DNA of 64,000 nucleotides from Pontibacter liquoris (GCF_022758235.1 NZ_JALEBG010000003.1:620001-684000), one strand, 5' to 3'. Numbered from the stretch's first letter, positions 49,395 to 58,624 are shown. The notes: generated by a model not told the origin, from the sequence alone. Made by a program: numbers and translations.

Positions 49395-49484
49395 TTACTT
49401 CTTCTTATGTCTGTTCTTTCTTAAGCGCTTCTTTCTTTTGTGCGTAGCGATCTTATGTCTTTTTCTTTTTTTTCCGCAAGGCAT
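49395..49484 (-). CDS. 29-aa basic protein, COX24/AURKAIP1-like (ribosome-associated?)
   Basis: A clean ATG-to-TAA frame of 29 codons begins MPCGKKRKRHKIATHKRKKR and ends RHKKK; over half the residues are Lys, Arg or His. The pattern resembles the AURKAIP1/COX24 C-terminal family, to which mitochondrial mS38 and actinobacterial bS22 belong (family knowledge; the match is my judgement). It lies between the TPR gene (38 nt upstream) and rng (82 nt downstream), so it is probably in the same transcript. It would be missed by length-based gene callers. A role as a small ribosomal protein is inference. Confidence 0.8.
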   Translation of the reverse strand: MPCGKKRKRHKIATHKRKKRLRKNRHKKK

Positions 49485-49522
49485 AGTCTTGTTTTTTTGA
49501 TTGTATAAATAATTTCTTTTTT

Positions 49523-50395
49523 CTACTTGTCCAGTTCTGCCAACGCTTCATCTACCGAGGCTGTCAGGGCCGGGTCTTTGCTCATGGCCTTCGCGTTGTT
49601 AAACAGCGTTCTGGCTTCGTCGCGCTTTCCTGTTTTGGCCAGCGATACACCTAAATAAAAAGTAGCCTCCACGTTCTCCGGGTTCAGGTCAACAAGCTTC
49701 TGGAAACGTTCCGCTGCTTTGTCGTACTGCCCCGACTGCATGGAAAGCACGCCCAGGTTAAAGAGCGCCTTCTCGTTTTTCGGGTCTGCCGAGATCACCT
49801 CACGCAGCAGCGTAATGCCCTGCATCGGGTTGGTTGTAGCAATGTAAGTCATGGCTACATTCGTTTTAGCATCCAGGTTAGCGGGGTTGTTTTTCAGCAC
49901 CTGCTCATACATCTCGCGGGCTTTGGCGCCAAGCTCGTTGGCACGCTCCTGTGTAGGAGCATACGTAAAGGCTTCGTAATAACTGTCGCCTGCTTTTTTG
50001 TAGGTTGTCTCGCCTGGTCGGGCTTTGGCAGCCTCTTCAAAATAATAGCCGGCACTGTCATACTTGCTGGCCGAAAAATAAGCATCTGCCAGCTGCGAGG
50101 CCATTTTTGCCCGCGCATGTTCGTCAGTGGCCTTGTTATACTTGCTACGGGCCGTGGTGAGCGCCATTAACTGTTCCGGCGTTGCTTCTGTGTGCGCGCC
50201 CGCAGGGCTTGCAGCAGTCGCTTCTGCCTCATGGCCATGGCCATCATCAGCCGAGTGCCCCTCTGCCGTTGCGGCTGCGCCGTCTTTGGCAAAGCTTTCT
50301 TTGTCCTTTTCGTTTACAATCACCTTCGGCAAGAAGAACATAGCGGCCACCAAAGCAATGGCTGCAACAACTATCAGTATTTGAGACCGTGACAT
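49523..50395 (-). CDS. Membrane-anchored tetratricopeptide repeat protein
   Basis: 290 aa. The N-terminus has one TM helix (about 4-25), then an acidic, Ala/Gly/His-rich spacer (to about 75) and several TPR units, for example MTYIATTNPMQGITLLREVI, KALFNLGVLSMQSGQYDKAA and ATFYLGVSLAKTGKRDEART. TPR domains mediate protein contacts; the partner is unknown. It is 66 nt downstream of HU with its own -7 box. Confidence 0.83.
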   Translation of the reverse strand: MSRSQILIVVAAIALVAAMFFLPKVIVNEKDKESFAKDGAAATAEGHSADDGHGHEAEATAASPAGAHTEATPEQLMALTTARSKYNKATDEHARAKMASQLADAYFSASKYDSAGYYFEEAAKARPGETTYKKAGDSYYEAFTYAPTQERANELGAKAREMYEQVLKNNPANLDAKTNVAMTYIATTNPMQGITLLREVISADPKNEKALFNLGVLSMQSGQYDKAAERFQKLVDLNPENVEATFYLGVSLAKTGKRDEARTLFNNAKAMSKDPALTASVDEALAELDK

Positions 50396-50445
50396 TCTTC
50401 CTGCGTAAGGGATTATTTATGAATCAATAACAAAAATGAAGACAA

Positions 50446-50453
50446 CAAAGATA
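50446..50453 (-). promoter_or_regulatory. -7 box of the TPR-rng unit
   Basis: TATCTTTG on the minus strand, 50 nt before the TPR ATG, in the HU-TPR gap. No -33 TTG is seen. Confidence 0.5.
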
Positions 50454-50461
50454 CAAAAGAA

Positions 50462-50767
50462 TTAGGAATGCGCTAACTCTTTGATTTTTTTGCTGTTTTT
50501 GATCTTCTGGATGAAGGTTTTAGATGGCTTGAAGCTTGGGATAAAATGCTCGTCGATGATGATCGATGTGTTCTTGGAAATGTTGCGAGCTACTTTCTTC
50601 GCACGTTTCTTGTTCACAAAGCTACCAAAACCTCTCACATAGATGTTGTTACCATCGGCCATAGAGTCTTTCACTACTTTAAAGAAAGCTTCAATGGTAG
50701 CCTGCACATCCGCCTTATCGATCCCTGTTTTATCAGCAATCTCTGATATTACTTCTGCTTTAGTCAC
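50462..50767 (-). CDS. HU/IHF-family DNA-binding protein
   Basis: 101 aa from a GTG start (MTKAEVISEIADKTGIDKAD). The beta-arm consensus region is near NIYVRGFGSFVNKKRAKKVA, with the C-terminal IIIDEHFIPSFKPSKTF. HU-type proteins bend DNA and organise the nucleoid. It carries a strong promoter and is followed by the TPR gene and rng on the same strand. Confidence 0.93.
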   Translation of the reverse strand: MTKAEVISEIADKTGIDKADVQATIEAFFKVVKDSMADGNNIYVRGFGSFVNKKRAKKVARNISKNTSIIIDEHFIPSFKPSKTFIQKIKNSKKIKELAHS

Positions 50768-50830
50768 TTTTTTAGGTTTTATAAATTAAATAATAAGATA
50801 AATTCACGTCCAATTGCGACCCGAAAAAGC

Positions 50831-50846
50831 AGGCAGCTTGCCGCCT
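50831..50846 (-). promoter_or_regulatory. Leader hairpin of the HU gene
   Basis: On the minus strand AGGCGGC pairs with GCTGCCT around a 2-nt loop, followed by GCTTTTTCGG. It lies between the HU -7 box and its start codon. The T run suggests a weak attenuator, but the stem is short. Confidence 0.4.
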
Positions 50847-50867
50847 GACTTAGTGATTTTCGGGGCA

Positions 50868-50875
50868 CAAAGGTA
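50868..50875 (-). promoter_or_regulatory. -7 box of the HU gene
   Basis: TACCTTTG on the minus strand fits TAnnTTTG about 100 nt before the GTG start, giving a long leader that contains a hairpin. Confidence 0.6.
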
Positions 50876-51052
50876 GTTTGACTTTTCGATAAGTAAAAGC
50901 ATTACCTTTAAATTATTACCTGCTGAGTGTTAAACTTTTACACCCCGGGCTGTGTATTTTACAAGGCACATGACCCCTTAACGCAGGTTTGCAGTTTATA
51001 TTTCAACCACTCAGTATGTTACTGCCTTTCAGCCCCGCTGAAAACAAATTGC

Positions 51053-51060
51053 TACCTTTG
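51053..51060 (+). promoter_or_regulatory. -7 box of mutY
   Basis: TACCTTTG fits TAnnTTTG, 41 nt before the ATG of mutY. Confidence 0.6.
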
Positions 51061-51101
51061 GCTGTTCAATTTCCTGCTTACCTGCCATCCGCTATACTTT
51101 A

Positions 51102-52196
51102 ATGATGCACCCCTCCGCTCATGCGCATTTTGCCCGCACGCTTATCCGCTGGTACGGGCAGCACAAACGCAGCCTGCCTTGGCGCGACACCCTTAACCCA
51201 TATTATATCTGGCTCTCGGAAGTGATTCTGCAACAAACGCGTGTGGCGCAGGGCCTGCCCTATTACCTGAAGTTCGTAGATGCTTACCCCACGGTGGAAG
51301 CACTGGCGGCAGCGCCTCAGGACGAAGTACTGCGGCTTTGGCAGGGACTGGGTTATTACTCCCGGGCCCGCAACATGCACCATACGGCCCGGTTGGTGGT
51401 AGAGCAGTATAACGGCACCTTTCCGAATACCTATGCCGAGCTGCTAAAACTGAAAGGCGTAGGCACCTACACCGCGGCGGCCATTGCGGCCTTCGCCTAC
51501 AAAGAGCAGGTGGCCGTGCTGGATGGCAACGTCTTCCGGGTGCTGGCGCGTGTGTTTGGCCTGTCGGATGATATTGCCCTGCCGGCTTCGCGCAAGATCT
51601 TTCAGCAACTGGCCGATACGCTGGTGCCGGCTGATGCCCCGGACACTTACAACCAAGCCATTATGGAGTTTGGCGCTATCCAGTGCACGCCCGTTATACC
51701 CGACTGCCTCTTTTGCCCGCTGCAACAGGAGTGCTTTGCTTTTACGCATGGCCTGGTGCAGGAACTCCCTGTAAAAGCAAAAGCAAAAAAGCCGCGCCCG
51801 CGTTACTTCCATTACCTGGTATTTGAGCTGGCAGGTGCTTTTTACCTGCGCAAGCGCCTGGAAGGCGACATCTGGCAGGGCTTGTATGATTTTTACCTCT
51901 ACGAAAGCGACGAGAAAAACCTGCCCCCGAAGGCGCTGCTGCAGGAGCTGGCAGCGGCCGGCATTCCGGTGCAGGAGGCGCAGTTGCAACTGCCCGCAAA
52001 GGATTATACCCACGTGCTCAGCCATCAAAAATTAACCGCCCGCTTTTACCGCATCCTGCTTCCGGCGCCTTTAAAAGAAGAGGTGCTGCAGGAAACCCGG
52101 CTGGCACTTTATACCGTGCCACAAATAGAGCAATTACCAAAACCAATTCTTATAAACAGCTATTTGAAAGATGCCAAGATTTTAGTATATTTATAG
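51102..52196 (+). CDS. mutY: A/G-specific adenine glycosylase
   Basis: 364 aa. The helix-hairpin-helix LKGVGTYTAAAIAAFA and the catalytic Asp in VAVLDGNVFRV are intact. The iron-sulfur cluster ligands follow Cys-x6-Cys-x2-Cys-x5-Cys in CTPVIPDCLFCPLQQEC. The C-terminal NUDIX-like domain recognises 8-oxoG. MutY excises adenine paired with 8-oxoguanine. Start ATG at 51102; a second ATG follows at once. It precedes ssb and the gld genes, a conserved order in gliding Bacteroidota. Confidence 0.95.
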   Translation: MMHPSAHAHFARTLIRWYGQHKRSLPWRDTLNPYYIWLSEVILQQTRVAQGLPYYLKFVDAYPTVEALAAAPQDEVLRLWQGLGYYSRARNMHHTARLVVEQYNGTFPNTYAELLKLKGVGTYTAAAIAAFAYKEQVAVLDGNVFRVLARVFGLSDDIALPASRKIFQQLADTLVPADAPDTYNQAIMEFGAIQCTPVIPDCLFCPLQQECFAFTHGLVQELPVKAKAKKPRPRYFHYLVFELAGAFYLRKRLEGDIWQGLYDFYLYESDEKNLPPKALLQELAAAGIPVQEAQLQLPAKDYTHVLSHQKLTARFYRILLPAPLKEEVLQETRLALYTVPQIEQLPKPILINSYLKDAKILVYL

Positions 52197-52303
52197 ACTG
52201 AAACTATTTAGGCCAACAAAGCATTATCTGGTTCAGTAAGCCATATTGCCTCCAGCTTGGTTGCTGGAGTAGCCCAATTCACATAAATATTATCTTAGAA
52301 ATC

Positions 52304-52780
52304 ATGGCAAGTGTAAACAAAGTAATCCTGGTAGGGAACTTAGGCAAGGACCCCGAGATCCGTCACCTGGAAGGTGGCGTGGCAGTAGCCCGTTTCCCGA
52401 TTGCGACTTCTGAAACCTTTAAAGACAAAAACGGCGCCAAGCAGGAGCGTACCGAGTGGCACAACATTGTGCTGTGGCGTGGCCTGGCCGAGGTAGCCGA
52501 AAAATACCTGCGCAAAGGCCAGTCTGTCTACATCGAAGGCAAGATCCGCACTAATAATTACCAGGACAAGGAAGGCGTGCAACGCTACAGCACCGAGATT
52601 GTAGCCGATAACATGACCATGCTGGGCGGCCGCTCAGAAAATGGCGGTAGCGGCAACTTCCAGGAACAATCAACTGCTGCTTCTTCGGGCAGCTTTGGCG
52701 GCGGAAGCGCTGCTTCTTCGGCAGGCAGCAATGCCTCATCGTTCCAGAACAGCGATGAGCCGGACGACCTGCCGTTCTAA
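52304..52780 (+). CDS. ssb: Single-stranded DNA-binding protein
   Basis: 158 aa. The OB-fold domain (about 1-112) starts [21 protein letters not shown] Gly/Ser-rich linker leads to the acidic tip DEPDDLPF, which recruits repair and replication partners. It binds ssDNA as a tetramer. It lies 107 nt after mutY and 26 nt before gldE. Confidence 0.97.
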   Translation: MASVNKVILVGNLGKDPEIRHLEGGVAVARFPIATSETFKDKNGAKQERTEWHNIVLWRGLAEVAEKYLRKGQSVYIEGKIRTNNYQDKEGVQRYSTEIVADNMTMLGGRSENGGSGNFQEQSTAASSGSFGGGSAASSAGSNASSFQNSDEPDDLPF

Positions 52781-52806
52781 CCTATGTGTAACTAAATCAT
52801 CTGATC

Positions 52807-54177
52807 TTGGACAGTATAGATTCCGGCGACCCCCTGAGTTATAGTTTTATCCAGCTATTTCAGAATGCTCTTCCTTTACTCAGGATAGAATATATAATAG
52901 CTCTTGTGGCCGGGTTTCTCCTATTGCTGCTCTCTGCCCTCACATCGGGGGCGGAGGCAGCTTTTTTCTCGCTTAGCGAGCAGGAGATCGCACGCTGTAA
53001 AACCAGCACCAAAAAATCGGAGCTCCTGGTTTACTCCCTCCTGCAGCAGCCCCGCAAACTGCTTACCAACATTCTGGTACTCAACAACGGCATCAATGTA
53101 GGCATCATTACACTGTTTGCTTATGTAGCCTGGCAGTTGTACGGCACCACCAGCCTGCCAGCCGGTGCACTCATTGCCTGCCTGCTGTTTGTTACGTTCC
53201 TTATCGTTTTCTGCGGCGAGGTATTGCCCAAAGTATACGCCCAGAAAAAACGGCTTGACATTGCCCGGCGCACTGCTCCCTTTCTGCGGGCCCTGCAAAC
53301 CATTACCAGTCCGCTTTCGCAGCTGCTGATGGCTATCAGCGGCCACATCGAAAAGCATTACATGATCCGGGGCTACAACCATACCATCGAAGACCTGCAC
53401 CATAACCTAGACGTGGCCCTGACCAACGAGGACTCCTCGCCGGAAGAGCGCCGCATTTTGCGGGGCGTAGTGAATTTCGGCTCTATTACGGTACGGCAGA
53501 TCATGCGCCCGCGCATCGATATGGAAGCTTTCAGCACATCGGCCACGCTGCCCCAGTTACTGCCGCAAATTGTGAAATGGGGCTATTCGCGCATTCCGGT
53601 CTACTCCGAGAGCATGGATAAAATAGAAGGTATCCTCTACATAAAAGACCTGCTGCCTTACCTGGCCGAAACTGCTGGTTTTAACTGGCAGCAGCTCATC
53701 AGGCCGCCTTTTTTTGTGCCCGAAACACAGCGCATCTCCGACCTTTTCCAGGATTTTAAAGAAAAGCATGTGCACATGGCCATTGTGGTAAACGAGTATG
53801 GCACCACCTCGGGCCTGCTGACGCTGGAAGATATTGTGGAAGAAATTGTGGGCGAGATAAACGACGAGTTTGACGATGACGATGATATCATCTACTCGCA
53901 ACTCGACGAAAATACCTATATCTTTGACGGCAAAACGTCGCTACACGATTTTTGTAAAATAACAGAAGTACCTTTTGATGCTTTTAACGAGGTAAAAGGC
54001 GACAACGAAACAGTGGCAGGCCTGATGCTGGCGCTCTTCTCCAATATTCCGAGAGTGGGCCAGGCAACTTCCTACGGCCGTTTCCATTTCACCATCGAGT
54101 CGGCGGACTTAAAGCGTGTAAAACGAGTGAAGATAAATGTTGCCACTAAAAAAGAAAACTACCATAAAGTTGGCTAA
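52807..54177 (+). CDS. gldE: Gliding motility-associated protein GldE (CNNM/CorC-type)
   Basis: 456 aa from a TTG start ([20 protein letters not shown]), which agrees with GldE N-termini. The CNNM transmembrane domain (three to four helices, about 15-170) includes [20 protein letters not shown]. Two CBS domains (about 225-350) include [20 protein letters not shown]. The acidic C-terminal CorC/HlyC domain begins near residue 360. GldE functions with GldD in gliding and protein secretion. The gldD start overlaps its end by 41 nt. Confidence 0.93.
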   Translation: MDSIDSGDPLSYSFIQLFQNALPLLRIEYIIALVAGFLLLLLSALTSGAEAAFFSLSEQEIARCKTSTKKSELLVYSLLQQPRKLLTNILVLNNGINVGIITLFAYVAWQLYGTTSLPAGALIACLLFVTFLIVFCGEVLPKVYAQKKRLDIARRTAPFLRALQTITSPLSQLLMAISGHIEKHYMIRGYNHTIEDLHHNLDVALTNEDSSPEERRILRGVVNFGSITVRQIMRPRIDMEAFSTSATLPQLLPQIVKWGYSRIPVYSESMDKIEGILYIKDLLPYLAETAGFNWQQLIRPPFFVPETQRISDLFQDFKEKHVHMAIVVNEYGTTSGLLTLEDIVEEIVGEINDEFDDDDDIIYSQLDENTYIFDGKTSLHDFCKITEVPFDAFNEVKGDNETVAGLMLALFSNIPRVGQATSYGRFHFTIESADLKRVKRVKINVATKKENYHKVG

Positions 54178-54757
54178 GCTGAAAGCATTTTTGTGGGTGA
54201 GCCTGGCTGCTGCCATGGCCGCCTGCAGTGCCGAGTATACACCCAAACCCAAAGGCTATAACCGCATCGATCTGCCCACAGCGGCCTACCAGTCCCTGCC
54301 GGCGCAGCACCCTTATACCTTTGAGTACTCTAAGTATGCCAAGATCCGCCCCGATTCTTCGGGTATAGCGCAGCCGCACTGGATCAACATCATCTACCCG
54401 CAGCTGGGTGCCAACGTGCAGCTTACCTACAAAAACATCGGCCACAGCGACAAGGTCCTCAACAGCCTCATCGAAGACTCCCGCAAGCTTACGTCCAAGC
54501 ACCAGATCAAGGCCTATTCTATTGAGGAATCGGAGATAAAAACACCGGCCGGCGATATAGCCGCTGTGTTTGAGCTGACCGGCGAAGTACCCAGCCAGTT
54601 CCAATTTTACGTTACCGACTCCACCGAGCACTTCCTGCGCGGCGCTTTATACTTCCGCACCGCTACCGCCAACGACTCGCTGGCTCCGGTAATTGAATTC
54701 GTAAAAAAAGATATTATCCATTTGCTGAACACGCTCAAGTGGCGGGAAGAGAAGTAG
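54137..54757 (+). CDS. gldD: Gliding motility lipoprotein GldD
   Basis: 206 aa. The signal peptide ends in AAMAAC (lipidated Cys about residue 30). GldD-typical motifs include [34 protein letters not shown], and [25 protein letters not shown]. Its start lies 41 nt inside gldE, implying translational coupling. It is required for gliding and type IX secretion in Flavobacterium. Confidence 0.93.
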   Translation: MLPLKKKTTIKLAKLKAFLWVSLAAAMAACSAEYTPKPKGYNRIDLPTAAYQSLPAQHPYTFEYSKYAKIRPDSSGIAQPHWINIIYPQLGANVQLTYKNIGHSDKVLNSLIEDSRKLTSKHQIKAYSIEESEIKTPAGDIAAVFELTGEVPSQFQFYVTDSTEHFLRGALYFRTATANDSLAPVIEFVKKDIIHLLNTLKWREEK

Positions 54758-54808
54758 GTGTTTATACATGCTTGTTTGATCAGCAAGTATAAACTGATTA
54801 CCTCGTAG

Positions 54809-54850
54809 CTGCGAGTGCCTGATTGGATACCTAGCACCAGACACTCGCAG
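54809..54850. repeat. Palindromic repeat with GCGAG motifs
   Basis: Arms CTGCGAGTG (54809-54817) and CACTCGCAG (54842-54850), extended inward by CTG/CAG after one mismatch. Further GCGAG-type half-sites lie on both sides. A related short palindrome is at 62.1 kb. Confidence 0.55.
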
Positions 54851-54916
54851 GAGCTGCGCACACTGCGAGGTTTTGAGACTTGATGCACAAGTATAAAGCA
54901 AGTATATATAAAGTAT

Positions 54917-54951
54917 AAAGCCCCGGCAGCACTTCAACCTGTCGGGGCTTT
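54917..54951 (+). terminator. Terminator after gldD
   Basis: A 13-bp stem (AAAGCCCCGGCAG with CTGTCGGGGCTTT, one G-T pair) followed by TTTTGC. It ends the ssb-gldE-gldD unit. Confidence 0.85.
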
Positions 54952-54955
54952 TGCT

Positions 54956-54963
54956 TATTTTTG
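54956..54963 (+). promoter_or_regulatory. -7 box of recG
   Basis: TATTTTTG, immediately downstream of the gldD terminator and 45 nt before the recG TTG start. It implies transcription starts near 54970, which excludes an upstream start at 54951. Confidence 0.6.
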
Positions 54964-55007
54964 TACGTATACTTGCCATACTTCATACGGAACCCTTAGC
55001 CAAAGCC

Positions 55008-57107
55008 TTGAGCAACTTTTTCCATACAAAGCTAGAGTACCTGAAAGGCGTGGGGCCGATGCGGGCGGAGCTGTTGCAGAAAGAGCTCAACATGTTCACC
55101 TACGGCGACCTTATCCAGCATTACCCCTTCCGCTACCTCGACCGTACGCAGTTCTACAAAGTAGCCGAGCTGGACGAAAGCATGCCGTATGTGCAGGTGC
55201 GCGGCCGCATCCGGGGCAAAGAAGTGCTGGGCGAGGGACGCAAGAAACGCCTGGCAGCCACGCTGGTAGACGAGGATGGCGGCCAGCTGGAGCTGGTCTG
55301 GTTTAAGGGCGTGCAGTGGATGCAGAAAACGCTGAAGAACCATACCGATTACATCGTGTTCGGCAAGCCCACCGAGTTTAACGGCCGCTATAGTATGGCG
55401 CACCCCGAGCTGGAGGAGCTGGAAGAGGAGAAACAAACCTCGGCCTTTCTGCAGCCCGTGTACCATACCACCGAAAAGCTAAAAGCCCACCGCATCGACA
55501 GCAAAGTCATCAGTAAGATGATGGAGCACCTGCTAAAAGTGGCGCTGCCACAGGTGCAGGAAACCCTTTCCGAAGAGCTCATCGACCACTACCGGCTTAT
55601 GGACAAGCGCAATGCGCTGCGCAACATTCATTTCCCGGAGTCGGCGGAGAAGTATAAAGCGGCCACGTTCCGGCTGAAGTTCGAGGAACTTTTCTACATA
55701 CAGCTGCGCCTGTTCCGGCAAAAGCTGGTGCGCAAAGCCGATCTCAAAGGCCAGGTATTTAACCAGGTGCCCACGCTCACCGACTTCTATAAAAATCACC
55801 TCACCTTTGATCTGACCAACGCGCAGAAGCGGGTGGTAAAGGAAATTTACAAAGACCTGACAGCTGGCAAGCAGATGAACCGGCTGTTGCAGGGAGATGT
55901 GGGCTCCGGCAAAACCATTGTGGCATTTATTACCATGCTCATTGCGGCCGACAACGGGGCGCAGTCGGTGCTGATGGCGCCGACCGAGATCCTGGCCGAC
56001 CAGCATTATGTGGGCCTGAAGAAATTTGCCGACAGCTTAGGCATTAACCTGGGCAAACTGACCGGCTCGAGCAAAACCAGCGAACGCAAGGTGCTGCACG
56101 AACAACTGCGCTCCGGCGAGATGAAAATGATTGTGGGCACGCACGCGCTGCTCGAAGAAGTGGTGCAGTTCCAGAACCTGGGCCTGTGCATTGTGGACGA
56201 GCAGCACCGCTTCGGCGTGGAGCAACGCTCCAAGCTGTGGCGCAAGAACCCGCGCATAATCCCGCATGTACTCGTAATGACGGCTACCCCGATCCCTCGC
56301 ACCTTGGCCATGACCTTGTATGGCGACCTGGATGTATCGGTAATTGATGAGCTACCGGCGGGCCGGAAAGAGATCGTGACCGTGCACCGCTTCGACTCGC
56401 ACCGCCTGCGCGTTTTCCAGTTTATCCGCGACCAGATAAAGCTGGGCCGCCAGGTATACATTGTGTACCCGCTTATAGAGGAATCGGAGCAGATGGAGAA
56501 CTACAAAGACCTGATGGACGGCTATGAGAGCGTGAAACGCGCTTTCCCGGAGTATAAGGTAAGTATGGTACACGGCAAAATGAAGTCGCAGGACAAAGAT
56601 TACGAGATGCAGCGCTTTGTAAAGCACGAGACGCACATTATGGTAGCCACCACCGTGATCGAGGTTGGCGTGAACGTGCCGAATGCCTCAGTAATGGTGA
56701 TTGAGAGTGCCGAGCGTTTTGGCTTGTCGCAGCTGCACCAGCTGCGCGGGCGCGTAGGCCGGGGCGCCGAGCAAAGCTACTGCATCCTGATGACGGGCTA
56801 CAAGCTGAGCAAAGACAGCAAAACAAGGCTGGAGACGATGGTGCGCACCAACAACGGCTTCGAGATTGCCGACATCGACCTGAAACTGCGCGGCCCCGGC
56901 GATCTGATGGGCACGCAGCAAAGCGGCGTGCTGGACCTACTGATCTCCGACCTGGCCAAAGATGCGCCAATCCTTCAGGAGGCGCGGGCAGCGGCGCAAC
57001 GCGTGCTGCAGGCCGATCCGCAACTGGAGCAGGCACAAAACCAGAATATCCGGCGACACATTCAATCCCTAAGCGCATATGCAGTGAACTGGAGCCGGAT
57101 CAGCTAA
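55008..57107 (+). CDS. recG: ATP-dependent DNA helicase RecG
   Basis: 699 aa from a TTG start (MSNFFHTKLEYLKGVGPMRA), chosen because family members start there and a promoter lies just upstream. The wedge domain (about 60-160), Walker A LLQGDVGSGKTIVAF (about 290-305), the box IVDEQHRFGVEQR and motif VI QLRGRVGRG are present. RecG remodels stalled replication forks. It is a single-gene unit bounded by the gldD terminator. Confidence 0.96.
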   Translation: MSNFFHTKLEYLKGVGPMRAELLQKELNMFTYGDLIQHYPFRYLDRTQFYKVAELDESMPYVQVRGRIRGKEVLGEGRKKRLAATLVDEDGGQLELVWFKGVQWMQKTLKNHTDYIVFGKPTEFNGRYSMAHPELEELEEEKQTSAFLQPVYHTTEKLKAHRIDSKVISKMMEHLLKVALPQVQETLSEELIDHYRLMDKRNALRNIHFPESAEKYKAATFRLKFEELFYIQLRLFRQKLVRKADLKGQVFNQVPTLTDFYKNHLTFDLTNAQKRVVKEIYKDLTAGKQMNRLLQGDVGSGKTIVAFITMLIAADNGAQSVLMAPTEILADQHYVGLKKFADSLGINLGKLTGSSKTSERKVLHEQLRSGEMKMIVGTHALLEEVVQFQNLGLCIVDEQHRFGVEQRSKLWRKNPRIIPHVLVMTATPIPRTLAMTLYGDLDVSVIDELPAGRKEIVTVHRFDSHRLRVFQFIRDQIKLGRQVYIVYPLIEESEQMENYKDLMDGYESVKRAFPEYKVSMVHGKMKSQDKDYEMQRFVKHETHIMVATTVIEVGVNVPNASVMVIESAERFGLSQLHQLRGRVGRGAEQSYCILMTGYKLSKDSKTRLETMVRTNNGFEIADIDLKLRGPGDLMGTQQSGVLDLLISDLAKDAPILQEARAAAQRVLQADPQLEQAQNQNIRRHIQSLSAYAVNWSRIS

Positions 57108-57114
57108 AAAAGTG

Positions 57115-57342
57115 TTAGAGCCTTTTGCCAGGAAGGGGCTTTATTTCTTTACCGGTGGCAACAACCAGCTGGTCCTTACCGGTAGCAACAATCAACTGAC
57201 TTACGGGCTGCACCGTGTTGTGCGCCAGGATTTCGGCAGGTTTGCTGGCGACAGTTGTTGGAGCGGAAGCTTCTTTCAGAAAACGGCCAGCCAGGAGTAA
57301 GAGAGTAAAGGGAAGTACTTTAAGTAAAATTTTAAAATCCAT
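57115..57342 (-). CDS. Small exported protein with an internal repeat
   Basis: 75 aa from the ATG at 57342 (MDFKILLKVLPFTLLLLAGR). The hydrophobic N-terminus is a signal peptide or anchor. Near the C-terminus the near-repeat QLIVATGKD/QLVVATGKE is visible. No known family. It is convergent with recG, the stops being only a few bases apart. Moderately likely to be real. Confidence 0.5.
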   Translation of the reverse strand: MDFKILLKVLPFTLLLLAGRFLKEASAPTTVASKPAEILAHNTVQPVSQLIVATGKDQLVVATGKEIKPLPGKRL

Positions 57343-57708
57343 GTGGCGCCTGTTGGAAGTGAAACGTCTTGTCTGATGCTTCTGCTTCAAGCCATGTGCC
57401 AATATTAGGGAAATGCGGTATTTAAAGTTAAAAGCGGCTTTCTTATACCTTGCAGGGCTTTCGTTTTCCGGTGATGGGAAAACTTACGCAGAACTGGGAA
57501 TTTTATACATGAAAGCTCCCCTCCCATCTCTAACGATAACCAGCCACTGCAGCATCACTAGCCTGCACCAGCTTCATACATTCGTTCCACGCGAAACAAT
57601 AGCATTACTGCTATACCTGTAGCAGCCAATAACCGACTGCGCTACCCTTGAAGTATAGCCAGCTAAAAACTTGCTGGCAAGGCCATGCTAAGTATAAAAC
57701 AGCTCCTG
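57343..57708. other. Interval without a recognised gene
   Basis: 366 nt. A 69-codon plus-strand frame (57413-57622) has no domain and mixed composition and is not called. The interval carries two AAGTATA words near 57650-57700 and no clear promoter. Confidence 0.5.
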
Positions 57709-58452
57709 TTATCTTTTAAAGGTGAGCAAGGCAAGCTGCTTTTTAAGGTTCGAGTATCCCTTTTGCTGCCTTTCGTGGCGGAGCCGTTTTGTGAAGGAGG
57801 CCAGTTGCAGCATCATGTGTGCGAATCCTACATAAGAAACAATATCCACATACATCTTAAACTCTTTCCGCGAGCCGTCGATCACACCCAGTTTATCTAC
57901 TTTATAGGTGTTTATAGCCGACCAGGGCATCCAGCGCACCACTTTTTTATGGTGCAGCATGTAGCGATTAATGGCCACTTCCAGCTGGTAGCATTTAATG
58001 GGATGCAGCAGGGCTTGCGCCAGGTCATACTTGCGTAGCAGCCGCTCCCCCGACAGCAGAATATCGCTGCGGTACCATTTCACAAACCAGGGTGCGTTGA
58101 TGCGCCGGAGTATCAGCATATCGATGGCTGCCGCATGAGAAGTATAGGCTTCTATGGCGGCTACCAGTTCTTTTTTGTTGATGTCCTGCAGGTCTGCATC
58201 CATCAGCAACACATGCTCCTGGCGCACATACTTCAGGCCGAACCGGATAGCGGCCGCTTTTCCTTTGTTGTATGGCAGGCGCACCACCTCCGCCCCGGCG
58301 CAATGCCGGTGTATCAGCTCCGCTGTTCCGTCGGTAGAGCCATCGTCGATACAAAGCACCTGCGTAACAGCATGTATAGTTGTAATTACCTCCAATACCT
58401 GGCTGATGCGTTCGCGCTCATTGTAAAAAGGGATCAAACAGGTTATTCCCAT
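57709..58452 (-). CDS. GT2 glycosyltransferase (dolichol-phosphate-mannose synthase-like)
   Basis: 247 aa with the GT-A fold. It starts MGITCLIPFYNERERISQVL; the nucleotide-binding motif DDGSTDGT (about 36-43) and the metal-binding Asp in LMDADLQD (about 82-89) are present. No C-terminal membrane helices are obvious, unlike many DPM-like enzymes. It probably acts on cell-surface glycans; donor and acceptor are unknown. It is a lone gene upstream of the fad operon's terminator. Confidence 0.85.
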   Translation of the reverse strand: MGITCLIPFYNERERISQVLEVITTIHAVTQVLCIDDGSTDGTAELIHRHCAGAEVVRLPYNKGKAAAIRFGLKYVRQEHVLLMDADLQDINKKELVAAIEAYTSHAAAIDMLILRRINAPWFVKWYRSDILLSGERLLRKYDLAQALLHPIKCYQLEVAINRYMLHHKKVVRWMPWSAINTYKVDKLGVIDGSRKEFKMYVDIVSYVGFAHMMLQLASFTKRLRHERQQKGYSNLKKQLALLTFKR

Positions 58453-58570
58453 AGCTCCTGGTTTATTTTAGCTGGCGTGCTATTTCTAATACGGCAAAAC
58501 CGCTTCTACCTGCCCGCCTTCGGCTATCTTCCTGGGAAAACTGCGGTTGTTACCCTCTTTAAAAAGCAAA

Positions 58571-58604
58571 AAAGAGGCCCATTCCTGCCGGAACGGGCCT
58601 CTTT
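58571..58604 (-). terminator. Terminator after the acyl-CoA dehydrogenase
   Basis: A 10-bp stem (AAAGAGGCCC with GGGCCTCTTT), continued by four inner pairs after one mismatch, is followed on the minus strand by TTT. It ends the fad operon. Confidence 0.88.
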
Positions 58605-58624
58605 ATACTTGAAGCAATCAAAAA

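Noticed and set aside
57413-57622. A 69-codon plus-strand open frame with a hydrophobic start
   Set aside because: No homology seen, no promoter and no terminator; evidence too weak to call.
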